Shown: piece after piece, positions 1 to 7,207 of the stretch | Layout: each line of letters begins with the position of its first letter | Position numbering within the stretch: position 1 is the stretch's first letter | DNA from: GCA-002790615 sp964438025 | GTDB lineage: Bacteria; Patescibacteriota; Minisyncoccia; Moranbacterales; UBA2206 | Direction: 5' to 3' | Assembly: GCA_964438025.1 (NCBI GenBank) | Contig: CAYTIK010000016.1 | Location: forward strand, 1 to 22,905 | DNA: 22,905 nucleotides | The notes under the pieces: generated by a model | The model's input: the letters and a program-made list of their open reading frames with translations, nothing else | What the model was told of the DNA's origin: nothing | Databases searched by the model: none | Translations under genes and position numbers: made by a program

Positions 1-271
1 TGGCGGTTTCAATTTTCTTCTCGTCGCCGGCCGAAAAAATATACATCAATCCGCCGATGACGATGAAAAGAATGGCCAAGACCGCGACGATATCTTTCAG
101 ACTGGATAATATGCCCTTGGCGACATCGTTGACATTATCGTATTTGAGAGGATTGATAAATGATGCTGCATCCCCTCCCTTAGAAAATTGAGCGTTGGCT
201 GAATTAATAAAACTTAAAGAAAAAATTAAAACCAACAAAATTAAAATCCAAAGTATTTTTTTCTTTTTCAT
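1..271 (-). CDS. T4SS-pilin-like membrane protein, cut by the window edge
   Basis: The reading frame starts at ATG 271 and is still open at base 1, giving 90 residues; the C-terminus lies outside. The N-terminus is a Sec signal peptide: four lysines after Met, a hydrophobic core, and a likely cleavage after the Ala of NSANA near residue 27. A hydrophobic segment at about 61-80 (DIVAVLAILFIVIGG) is followed by MYIFSAGDEKK. That hydrophobic segment ending in a Tyr and a SAG/SSG-D/E-KK turn is the pattern of the VirB2/TrbC-like 'T4SS pilin' proteins common in CPR bacteria. It follows a similar protein by 27 bp and is the last visible gene of the operon. Family known, function in CPR unproven; a role in secretion or a surface filament is inference. 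Confidence 0.75.
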   Translation of the reverse strand, partial: MKKKKILWILILLVLIFSLSFINSANAQFSKGGDAASFINPLKYDNVNDVAKGILSSLKDIVAVLAILFIVIGGLMYIFSAGDEKKIETA

Positions 272-298
272 TTTTTAATTATTTTAGAATATTTAAGA

Positions 299-748
299 TT
301 AATCGCAATTAAGATTGCCAAATTCAGCCCATTTTTTGCTAATTCCTAAACTCCCTCCCACATCAGAATCTGTTTGCGTCGGCATTAAGACAGTGATTAC
401 CGTATTAACAATCACCCAGGAGCAAAGTACTACCGCCAGCCCGATTAAGCTCCCTTTCAAAAAAGCTTTAGCTGATTCCATCATCTTTTCGCTACCAGAA
501 GAAACCACATACATCACTCCGGCAAAAGTGGCACAGGCTAAACAAATAATTATGATGGTTTTTATGCCGTAATCAAAAAGTTTTTTAAAACCCGAGATTA
601 AATCACACAAAGTACAGCGATCCGTATATTCTTTAGTTAGTCCGCAAGGCACAATGCCCTCGGCCGCTAAAACCGGAGTAACAAAAAAAAATATCAATCC
701 CACTAATAAAATTATGCCTAAAATTTTCCGCTTTAAAAAAAATTTCAT
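299..748 (-). CDS. T4SS-pilin-like two-TM membrane protein with CxxC motif
   Basis: 149 residues. An N-terminal signal peptide (MKFFLKRK then a hydrophobic core, cleavage probably after VLA-A near 28-29) precedes a short extracellular stretch with three Cys, two in a CTLC motif (about 45-48) that could form a disulfide. Two hydrophobic segments at about 62-80 and 97-120 flank a VSSGSEKMMESAKAF turn, the same layout as the next gene downstream and as VirB2/TrbC-like T4SS pilins. It starts 2 bp after the solute-binding lipoprotein gene ends, so it is almost certainly co-transcribed with it. The two tandem paralogues may form a heteropolymer or a membrane complex; this is inference. No sortase or type IV pilin prepilin motif is visible. 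Confidence 0.75.
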   Translation of the reverse strand: MKFFLKRKILGIILLVGLIFFFVTPVLAAEGIVPCGLTKEYTDRCTLCDLISGFKKLFDYGIKTIIIICLACATFAGVMYVVSSGSEKMMESAKAFLKGSLIGLAVVLCSWVIVNTVITVLMPTQTDSDVGGSLGISKKWAEFGNLNCD

Positions 749-750
749 AA

Positions 751-2163
751 TTATCGGCTCATTAGTTGTCCCACTTGGGCAGCGGCTGCGCGGATCGCTT
801 CCTGCGCTCCCGCTTGGCCGCGGTTAACTTTGTCGATCATTTCCGCCAGAATTATCTCAATAGCTTCCGGATCGACTTGATACCAGCTTTTAGCAATCAG
901 GTTCTGCGAGGCAAACACGCCGATTTGCGGATCGGTTTTCTGCAATTCGATCAAATCTTTGCGTCCGGAAGGCTTCTGGGTGTTTTGCAAATAAGTTTTG
1001 GCCGGATCAAAATCCGGTGCAATGGTATTTTTTATGCCGGCAGCTGTCGCAGTTTGCCCGATGCTTTTTTCCGGGCGAGTGGTTAGATAATCGAGCAGCT
1101 TCCAGGATTCCGCCACTCGGACTTCATCCGTCACCGGCAAGAGGTTTGGATTAGCCGAACCGGGATCGCTGATTTTTTTATTTTTCGCCACGGCGAAGGC
1201 CCAATAATTGGCATAATCGACAGCCGGATTACCGGCTAATTGAGGCACGGGAGCCACTTCAAAATTCAGCTTGGGCGATTTGGCGGTCAGAGTGTCGCGA
1301 TGCCAGGAATAATTGAACATCATCGCCAGATTGCCTTCGGAAAAAGCATCAATCGAATAATGCATCTGCGGATTCCAGGAATAAGGGCTCTCGCCTCCGC
1401 TGCGGGCAAATTGGGTGTAGAATTTCAGGGAATTTTCTCCGGGCGAAACACTTTCCCCTTTGCGGTTTAAAAAGCGGTCAAAAGTGGCCTGCCGGCTGCC
1501 TAAATCTACCATCTCGGTTTGATTTTGCAGCATCAGCAACCCCAAAACATCCGTGGAACGGTTGATATTATAAGCGGTTCCCATCGCTACGGCAGCTTGC
1601 AGAATTCGGCCATCGTTGGAAATCTTGGAAAGTTTTTTACAATCCGTGATAAATTCCTCCCAATTTTTCGGCGGCGCCGTAATGCCAGCTTCATTAAAAA
1701 GATCTTTATTATAATATAATCCCAGGGAATCAACGGTCAGCGGAACTGCAAAAACCTTTCCCTCATAAAGAAAATCCTTAATCACCACATCCACAAAATT
1801 ATTTCGGAATCTTTGTTCATTCAGAACAGCTGCCGGCGCGGAATAAACTTTATCCAAAAATCCCGGCAACCAAGTATTGCCGATGAGAAAAATATCCGGA
1901 CCTTGCCCGGAAGCCAGCGCTTCCAATAAATCTTTTTTATAAGTATCTGGCGTAAATTTGCGGTATTCCACCTTGGAAACATTCGGATTGACTTTGACGT
2001 AAGTTTCAAAAATTTCACTGAAAACGTCGCTGTCGTCAAAAAGGCCCCAGACTTCCAGCTGGAGATCATATTGTTTGGCTGATTGCTGTTTGCAGCCGCA
2101 GCCGGAAACCAGCGTGAGCGCCAGCAGAATGAATATCCCGATAAATATTTTTTTGCTTTTCAT
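751..2163 (-). CDS. ABC-type extracellular solute-binding lipoprotein (family 1)
   Basis: 470 residues. The N-terminus has a lipoprotein signal with lipobox VSGC, so Cys22 should be lipidated and the protein anchored outside the membrane. The rest matches family 1 sugar/oligosaccharide-binding proteins: LEVWGLFDDSDVF, GPDIFLIGNTW, AVPLTVDSLGLYYNKDLF, NWEEF, and the later hinge segment MMFNYSW. Length is usual for the family. Its ATG overlaps the stop of the upstream methyltransferase gene by 4 bp (ATGA), suggesting translational coupling, and two pilin-like genes follow within 2 and 27 bp. No permease or ATPase gene is nearby, so the protein is an orphan here; it may capture a ligand for a distant transporter or work as a surface receptor. 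Substrate cannot be read from sequence. Confidence 0.85.
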   Translation of the reverse strand: MKSKKIFIGIFILLALTLVSGCGCKQQSAKQYDLQLEVWGLFDDSDVFSEIFETYVKVNPNVSKVEYRKFTPDTYKKDLLEALASGQGPDIFLIGNTWLPGFLDKVYSAPAAVLNEQRFRNNFVDVVIKDFLYEGKVFAVPLTVDSLGLYYNKDLFNEAGITAPPKNWEEFITDCKKLSKISNDGRILQAAVAMGTAYNINRSTDVLGLLMLQNQTEMVDLGSRQATFDRFLNRKGESVSPGENSLKFYTQFARSGGESPYSWNPQMHYSIDAFSEGNLAMMFNYSWHRDTLTAKSPKLNFEVAPVPQLAGNPAVDYANYWAFAVAKNKKISDPGSANPNLLPVTDEVRVAESWKLLDYLTTRPEKSIGQTATAAGIKNTIAPDFDPAKTYLQNTQKPSGRKDLIELQKTDPQIGVFASQNLIAKSWYQVDPEAIEIILAEMIDKVNRGQAGAQEAIRAAAAQVGQLMSR

Positions 2164-2747
2164 TTTTTTAAAATCAAGCCATAGTGGAAATTTCCGGCGG
2201 CAATTTCTTTATCAACTGTCCAGCCGTTTTTGGTTGCCAAATCGACCAATGTTTCTTTAAAAATTCTTAATTCTTTCTCCGGCCCGATATTCGCGTCTTC
2301 TTTGTTCCACTCAATAATTAAAGTCCGCCCGCCTGGTTTCAAAATCCGCTTAGCTTCCTCCAGAATTTTATCTTTACCCTTATTTTGAAAAAGAATATCT
2401 TTCATGATGACCCAATCGGCGCTTCCTGCTTCCAGTTTGGAGCCGGCGGGAGCTTCCAGATTGACCCGGCGGGTAATAATATTGTTTAAATTAGCAGTTT
2501 TCGCCTGGCTTTCAACTGATTCCAATTTAGCCGGCAGGACATCCAGCGCATAAACCTTGCCTTCTTCTCCAATTTTCCTGGCTATCGGCAAAGAAAAAAA
2601 ACCAGCTCCGCAGCCAAAATCAACCACAACCATTCCTGGATTAATTTCCAACTGATCAATAATAGATTGGGGATCAGCAAATTTTATCTGAAAAAAATCT
2701 TCGCGCGGGGAATTGGTTTGCGCAGAAGAGTTGGTATTTAAAAGCAT
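2160..2747 (-). CDS. Class I SAM-dependent methyltransferase (UbiE/Methyltransf_11-like)
   Basis: 195 residues. Motif I is VVDFGCGAGFF (about 40-50), the SAM-binding glycine loop. It is followed by the acidic ALDVLPAKLE strand-loop that should bind the ribose, then by DWVIMKDILFQNK and AKRILKPGGRTLIIEW, the usual post-motifs of the ubiquinone-methyltransferase-like fold. It covers only the core domain, so the substrate is unknown. It is the first gene of the operon leading into the solute-binding lipoprotein and overlaps that gene by 4 bp. A candidate promoter lies at 2781-2809. The ATG at 2747 is the first Met of the frame and gives a short non-conserved N-terminus. Confidence 0.82.
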   Translation of the reverse strand: MLLNTNSSAQTNSPREDFFQIKFADPQSIIDQLEINPGMVVVDFGCGAGFFSLPIARKIGEEGKVYALDVLPAKLESVESQAKTANLNNIITRRVNLEAPAGSKLEAGSADWVIMKDILFQNKGKDKILEEAKRILKPGGRTLIIEWNKEDANIGPEKELRIFKETLVDLATKNGWTVDKEIAAGNFHYGLILKK

Positions 2748-2780
2748 AGGGAATATTTTTAAGACTTATCTCCTGAATAT

Positions 2781-2809
2781 ATTTTACAACAAAATCCAAA
2801 AACCCACAA
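2781..2809 (-). promoter_or_regulatory. Candidate sigma70 promoter of the methyltransferase-lipoprotein-pilin operon
   Basis: On the minus strand TTGTGG (2804-2809) is followed after 17 bp by TAAAAT (2781-2786), about 30 bp before the ATG at 2747. The -10 matches consensus at 5 of 6 positions and the -35 at 3 of 6. Assigned by eye only. Confidence 0.4.
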
Positions 2810-2882
2810 CTGGCCATAATAATTTTCCTAAGAAAAGGATAAACTGTGCTACAATATTAAAACAAAATCAAAAAACAACTAT

Positions 2883-2976
2883 TTTCGAGTTATTCGAGTG
2901 GCCATTCGTAGATTCGAGTTGCATTAAGACTCTCTGTATAACCCGAATTTACGAATCAATATCCGAATGACCCGAA
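2883..2976. repeat. Large imperfect inverted repeat built of ATTCGAG-type heptamers
   Basis: Two 36-nt arms (2883-2918 and 2941-2976) separated by 22 nt pair at 26 of 36 positions. The left arm contains TTCGAGT three times (2883, 2892, 2912). The right arm contains the matching CCGAAT-type units. It lies in the 259-bp divergent gap between the methyltransferase operon and the helicase gene, ending 30 bp before the helicase start. It may be an interspersed palindromic repeat, a long 5' UTR hairpin or a multi-site operator; the sequence alone does not decide. Confidence 0.6.
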
Positions 2977-3006
2977 TATTGCCTCGAATTATCTAAATAT
3001 CAAGCT

Positions 3007-5199
3007 ATGACTAACCTCCTGGAAAAACTTAATCCTTCCCAAAAAGAGGCTGTGGAAACCACCAGCGGACCAGTTTTGATTATCGCCGGCGCCGGCTCAG
3101 GCAAAACCCGGGCCCTCACCCACCGGGTGGCTTACCTTATTTTGGAAAAAAATATCTCTCCGGAAAATATTCTGGCCGTGACTTTTACTAATAAGGCAGC
3201 TGAGGAAATGAAAAAACGCGTAGCCGAACTTCTCGTCGGCACAACCAAGTCCTTACCGCATATCGGCACTTTTCATGCCATCTGTTCCCGAATTTTACGC
3301 CGGGAAATCGATAAAATCGGCTATGGAAAAAATTTTTCCATTCTGGACCAACAGGATCAACTAGCACTCCTCAAAAATATTTGTAAAGAATTAATGCTCG
3401 ATCCGGAACAATTCCGCCCCCAAAGCGCCGCGGAGACTATCTCCAAAGCGAAGAACGAATTACTGGGTGCCCAGGATTTTGCCCGGCAAGCCGCTGGCCT
3501 TTATGAAGAAACTGCCGCTAAAATTTACAGTCTTTACCAAAAAAGATTGCATTCCCAATTGGCTTTGGATTTTGACGATTTGATCATGCTGACCGTTAAA
3601 ATTTTCCAAACTTTTCCGGCCGTTTTAGAAAAATATCAAAATTTTTTCCGTTACATCATGATTGATGAATACCAGGATACCAACCACGCTCAATATCTGC
3701 TCGCTAAGCTCTTGGCGCAAAAACACCGCCAGCTCTGCGTCGTCGGCGATGACTGGCAGGGAATTTATTCCTGGCGCGGCGCCAATATCCAAAATATTCT
3801 GGATTTTGAAAAAGATTATCCGGAAGCCAAAGTCATCAAATTGGAACAAAATTACCGTTCCACGCAGAACATTCTGGATGCCGCTTATGGCGTGATTTCC
3901 AAAAATATCCGGAGGAAAGACAAAAAAATCTGGACCGCGCAGAAAGGCGGCCAGTTATTATCTTCTTATGAAGCGGGCGATGAAAAAGATGAAGCGGACT
4001 TTATCGCCGCTACTATAAAAAATAAGCTTAAACGAGAAAAGACTAACTTGAATGATTTTGTCGTATTGTATCGCACTAATACCCAATCCCGCATGATTGA
4101 AGATTCGCTGTTGCGTTTTTCCTTGCCTTACCGCATCATCGGCGGAGTAAAATTTTATCAAAGGAAAGAAATTAAAGACGCCGTAGCTTACCTTCGGCTG
4201 ATTAAAAATTTTCAAGATGAAATTTCCTTGAGTAGAATTTTGGACGAATCCACCCGCGGTATCGGTAAAATTACTCTGCAGAAATGGCTGGATTTTTCTC
4301 ATTCGAGTGATTCAGATCCGATTACTGCCGGAAAAAAAATCACTGAAAATTCTGAACTGCCTTCTGCCAAAATTTTAGAAATTAAAAAATTCTGTGATTT
4401 TATAATTCTCGGGCAAACCAAATCCCAAGAAGAAAAACTTTCCCAATTGCTCGAATTTGTCATCACGCAAAGTGGTTACGAAAAAGGTTTGCTCGATGGC
4501 ACCTCCGAAGGCCTGACCCGCCAAGAAAATCTGCGCGAATTATTAACGGTCGCGCAAAAATACGATGCGCAATCCGGTGTGATCGGCCTAGAACTTTTCT
4601 TGGAAGAAGTGGCTTTATCTTCGGAAACGGATAATATTGGCCGCGATGCCGAAGCTATTCACTTAATGACGCTCCACAGCGCCAAGGGCTTGGAATTCCG
4701 CTTTGTTTTTATCGCCGGTCTGGAAGAAGGACTTTTCCCTCATTCCCGCAGTTTTTTGAGCGAGGAAGAAATGGAAGAAGAGAGACGTTTAATGTATGTT
4801 GGTATTACCCGAGCCCAGGAGAAAGTTTATTTACTTTTTACCCGGGAAAGAAATATATTCGGCTCTTCTCAAGCCAATGCGCCTTCTCGCTTTTTAGACG
4901 ATATTCCGGAGCACTTGATTGATAACTGCCAACGAGATCCTGCGGAAAAAAATCCTAAAGGTATTTTAGATAAGGTTTCCCGCTTTTCTTACACTCTCAC
5001 ACACAAAAGACAACCTAAAATAATTCTGCCGGAAAGAAAGCCTAACCAATTTTCTCTCAAAGATGGCGATCGGATTATTCATGAAAAATTCGGACCAGGA
5101 CTTATCATCGCCTCTCAAGGAGATACTTTGACTGTGGCTTTTTCCCAAATCGGCCTCAAAAAAATCTCCGCCTCCATCGCCCCGATCAAAAAAGTTTAG
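3007..5199 (+). CDS. uvrD: UvrD/PcrA-type superfamily 1 DNA helicase
   Basis: 730 residues, the usual size for UvrD/PcrA, a 3'-5' DNA helicase of nucleotide excision repair and replication-fork maintenance. Motifs appear in order: Q motif LNPSQKEAV (8-16), Walker A AGAGSGKT (27-34), motif Ia VTFTNKAAEEM, motif II DEYQDT (220-225), motif III GDDWQGIYSWRGA, motif IV LEQNYRS, motif V TLHSAKGLEF (about 552-562) and motif VI VGITRAQ (about 598). The C-terminus has the KFGPGLI small beta-barrel seen in PcrA, which in other bacteria contacts RNA polymerase. Motif III has DDW where E. coli has DDDQ, a variation I do not regard as inactivating. It stands alone on the plus strand, convergent with the LysM-CHAP gene. 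No Shine-Dalgarno is seen before the ATG. Confidence 0.95.
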   Translation: MTNLLEKLNPSQKEAVETTSGPVLIIAGAGSGKTRALTHRVAYLILEKNISPENILAVTFTNKAAEEMKKRVAELLVGTTKSLPHIGTFHAICSRILRREIDKIGYGKNFSILDQQDQLALLKNICKELMLDPEQFRPQSAAETISKAKNELLGAQDFARQAAGLYEETAAKIYSLYQKRLHSQLALDFDDLIMLTVKIFQTFPAVLEKYQNFFRYIMIDEYQDTNHAQYLLAKLLAQKHRQLCVVGDDWQGIYSWRGANIQNILDFEKDYPEAKVIKLEQNYRSTQNILDAAYGVISKNIRRKDKKIWTAQKGGQLLSSYEAGDEKDEADFIAATIKNKLKREKTNLNDFVVLYRTNTQSRMIEDSLLRFSLPYRIIGGVKFYQRKEIKDAVAYLRLIKNFQDEISLSRILDESTRGIGKITLQKWLDFSHSSDSDPITAGKKITENSELPSAKILEIKKFCDFIILGQTKSQEEKLSQLLEFVITQSGYEKGLLDGTSEGLTRQENLRELLTVAQKYDAQSGVIGLELFLEEVALSSETDNIGRDAEAIHLMTLHSAKGLEFRFVFIAGLEEGLFPHSRSFLSEEEMEEERRLMYVGITRAQEKVYLLFTRERNIFGSSQANAPSRFLDDIPEHLIDNCQRDPAEKNPKGILDKVSRFSYTLTHKRQPKIILPERKPNQFSLKDGDRIIHEKFGPGLIIASQGDTLTVAFSQIGLKKISASIAPIKKV

Positions 5200-5251
5200 C
5201 CAAATATTTTAATAAACACTTTCGAAAATAATTTGATATCATTTTCTGGCC

Positions 5252-5356
5252 TGCCCGAAATGCTTCGATACTCAATAAATCGGAATTAATTTAAAATAAA
5301 CTAAGAAAAATAACAAAAGCACTAACGCTATAATTATATTTCGAAGCAGGCGGGCA
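5252..5356. repeat. Inverted repeat TGCCCG..TGCTTCGA in the helicase/LysM convergent gap
   Basis: The 375-bp gap 5200-5574 holds no gene I can support. Arms TGCCCGAAATGCTTCGA (5252-5268) and, on the other strand, TGCCCGCCTGCTTCGA (5341-5356) flank 72 bp of AT-rich DNA. The right arm shares the 11-mer GCAGGCGGGCA with 19323-19333, which suggests an interspersed repeat family. Confidence 0.5.
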
Positions 5357-5443
5357 TATGCAACCAAGTGATATCTTTTTGTAACGATCAGACCGCTACA
5401 AATAATAAAAAGTTTAACTATGCAAATGTTTAAAAATTAATTC

Positions 5444-5485
5444 ATTGAAAATTGATTGTAAATTGAAAATTGATAGTTGAAAATT
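5444..5485. repeat. Short AT-rich direct repeats (ATTGAAAATTGAT, 18-bp period)
   Basis: ATTGAAAATTGAT occurs at 5444-5456 and again at 5462-5474, followed by a degenerate third unit (AGTTGAAAATT, 5475-5485). Noncoding; no function seen. Confidence 0.5.
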
Positions 5486-5509
5486 ACAGGCTCAATAAAT
5501 CACATAAGC

Positions 5510-5542
5510 AAAAAGAGTTCTTCTCGCGAAAAACTCTTTTTT
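5510..5542. terminator. Bidirectional rho-independent terminator between uvrD and the LysM-CHAP gene
   Basis: AAAAAGAGTT (5510-5519) pairs with AACTCTTTTT (5532-5541) around a 12-nt loop, with T runs on both strands. It sits between two convergent genes, 33 bp past the hydrolase stop on the minus strand, so it can serve both transcripts. Confidence 0.75.
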
Positions 5543-5574
5543 ATGTTACATACTACATGTTTTATGTTCTATGC

Positions 5575-6819
5575 CTAGTAAATAAAGCCTTTAATCACCC
5601 GGCTGCTGGCATTTAAAGTCCGCGTCGATCTTTTGCCCCAGCCTCTGTAATTCATTTCCGAAATGGTTATTTGCCCGCCTTTCACGCTTTCGACGATGGC
5701 GACATGGCCCCACCAGGATTCCGAAGAGACCATGATCGCTCCCGGCCGTGGAGTTTTGCCCGTGGCATAACCCATGGATTTGGCATTGTACAGCCAGGCG
5801 CCGGCATTGCCGCCCCAGGGAATGTATCTTTTTTGCGATACATACCAGGTGCAATAACCGTAAGGAAAACGGTGGCCAGTTCCTGGAATACCGGAAAGTT
5901 TTTTGCCGCTTACCGCAAAAGGTTCATAAGTCCGCGCCGCGATTCCGGTGCTAGCCGCCGGCGCAGGTATATCTTTTTTTCCACCAGGGATGATAATCGA
6001 CTGGCCTTCTTTGATTTCGCCGTTAGCCGGCAAATTATTATAAGCAATGATTCTTTCTTTATCGGATTTATATTTTTTGGCAATAGCGTCCAGATTATCG
6101 TTTTTCGCAATAGTATAAGAAATGCCGTCTGTTGGCAAAATAAATATCTTATCTCCCGGCTTGATAGAATTGATATCATCAATTGCATTGGCCCATAAAA
6201 TAGTGTTGGCTGTAATTTTATATTGCGCTGCGATGCCGCTGACTGTATCTCCCGGCTGCACTTCATAGATTTGCACTCCGCCTTCTTCTTCCGGATCTTT
6301 CCTGACCGGACTGGTTCCCGCCACCAAGGATTGGCCCTGGACATTCAGCACCATCTCTTCTTCCGCTTCTTTGGCTAATTGGGGATTCAGTGCCAGATCT
6401 GCTTCTAATAATTCCACCAAGGCCAGATTGTTTTTTTGGTTATTGGTAATGACCGAAATTTTGTTTTTTAAAGGATTTTCATAATTTTCCTTTTCGCCAA
6501 AATAGCCGAACAAAAAACCGCTGGATTCTTTGCCAGCGGACAAATTGGTCGCCGAAACTAAAAAAGCGCTGCTTAAAACAACTCCGAGGGCGGAATAACT
6601 CCTAAAAAGATGAAGGATTTTTATCGTCCGATGTTCTTTAATAAATTTTACAATGTCTTTTTGCCAGATATGAAAGCGGCCGTTCCAGTCTTTAAAATCC
6701 GTCCTGCCAGGAAAACATTGCTTGATAAGTTCAATAAACTTACTAATAAAATTATTCCTTCTTTTTGGTTTTAAGCTTAAGAGCTTTTTGAAATTTAACT
6801 GGTATTGCCCATCGGCCAA
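5575..6819 (-). CDS. Membrane-anchored LysM-LysM-CHAP peptidoglycan hydrolase
   Basis: 414 residues. A basic N-terminus of about 70 residues precedes one hydrophobic segment (about 76-92), then a linker. LysM 1 (about 185-229) starts YEVQPGDTVSGIA; LysM 2 (about 234-278) starts YTIAKNDNLDAIA. A C-terminal CHAP domain (about 315-414) has the Cys in YGYCTWY (Cys323), the His in GHVAIVE (His372) and polar residues in SEMNYRG, as expected for an amidase or endopeptidase that cuts peptidoglycan peptide bonds. LysM domains bind glycan. It is therefore likely a wall-remodelling or daughter-cell separation enzyme facing outward. The start is uncertain: TTG 6819 is the only usual start codon before the conserved part, and no in-frame ATG exists until residue 156. 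An unusually structured leader lies upstream. Confidence 0.88.
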   Translation of the reverse strand: MADGQYQLNFKKLLSLKPKRRNNFISKFIELIKQCFPGRTDFKDWNGRFHIWQKDIVKFIKEHRTIKILHLFRSYSALGVVLSSAFLVSATNLSAGKESSGFLFGYFGEKENYENPLKNKISVITNNQKNNLALVELLEADLALNPQLAKEAEEEMVLNVQGQSLVAGTSPVRKDPEEEGGVQIYEVQPGDTVSGIAAQYKITANTILWANAIDDINSIKPGDKIFILPTDGISYTIAKNDNLDAIAKKYKSDKERIIAYNNLPANGEIKEGQSIIIPGGKKDIPAPAASTGIAARTYEPFAVSGKKLSGIPGTGHRFPYGYCTWYVSQKRYIPWGGNAGAWLYNAKSMGYATGKTPRPGAIMVSSESWWGHVAIVESVKGGQITISEMNYRGWGKRSTRTLNASSRVIKGFIY

Positions 6820-6866
6820 AACCCTAATTGCTTAAATATCGCCTGCAACCTCCGAAAATGACTAAA

Positions 6867-6955
6867 TGCCTGTTAAACAGGCACTTTCAAGCGGATATGA
6901 GGGTTATGCTTGCCTCGTTAAAAAGGCAGAAATAACCACTATTAATGGTAGCTTG
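6867..6955 (-). promoter_or_regulatory. Structured leader candidate upstream of the LysM-CHAP gene
   Basis: The 388-bp gap 6820-7207 contains no supported gene but several nested dyads. TGCCTG/CAGGCA has a 5-nt loop (6867-6883). GGTTAT/ATAACC (6902-6907 with 6932-6937) encloses TGCCT/AGGCA (6911-6915 with 6924-6928). CAAGC (6888-6892) can pair with GCTTG (6951-6955), closing a multibranch structure. On the minus strand this would be 50-135 nt upstream of the hydrolase start. It does not match a riboswitch consensus I can recall, including the c-di-AMP ydaO class that often controls wall hydrolases. Confidence 0.35.
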
Positions 6956-6970
6956 GGAGATATTTTTTGT

Positions 6971-7043
6971 CAACCCCGTAGTGAATTTTCGGCCATTCCA
7001 TTTTAGAGGCTAAGCCTCTAGCCGAAAATCTACTACGGGGTCA
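6971..7043. repeat. Long near-perfect nested hairpin, MITE-like
   Basis: ACCCCGTAGT (6973-6982) pairs with ACTACGGGGT (7032-7041), then ATTTTCGGC (6985-6993) with GCCGAAAAT (7021-7029), then an inner TAGAGGC/GCCTCTA stem (7004-7010 with 7014-7020) closed by TAA. A 10-nt one-sided bulge lies at 6994-7003. It is intergenic between the divergent hydrolase and recombinase genes. The two strong outer stems suggest a non-autonomous mobile or palindromic repeat rather than a simple terminator, since no T run follows directly. Confidence 0.6.
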
Positions 7044-7207
7044 AACCCCTTTTAGGAATAAATGCCTTAAATAAGCCCTTTTAGATTGCAGCAGGATTTC
7101 CTTCCAATTTCAAATCAGACAATTTTATCCATTATTTCTCAATTTAAGATTCTAGGTGTAGAATATAAATAACCTTAAGTGTCGCAAAAGATAATTGAGC
7201 ATTTTTT

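Noticed and set aside
2713..2970. Plus-strand reading frame upstream of uvrD
   Set aside because: It overlaps the methyltransferase start and the imperfect hairpin; no protein-like composition.
5444..5485. Possible CRISPR-like direct repeats
   Set aside because: Units of 13 bp with 5-bp spacing, low complexity, and no cas genes; a simple AT-rich repeat.
5671..6198. Plus-strand reading frame of 175 codons
   Set aside because: Antisense to the LysM-CHAP gene, which has clear domains.
6820..7000. Known c-di-AMP (ydaO) riboswitch before the hydrolase
   Set aside because: Stems are present, but the conserved ydaO core sequences as I recall them are absent, so I report it only as an unassigned structured leader.
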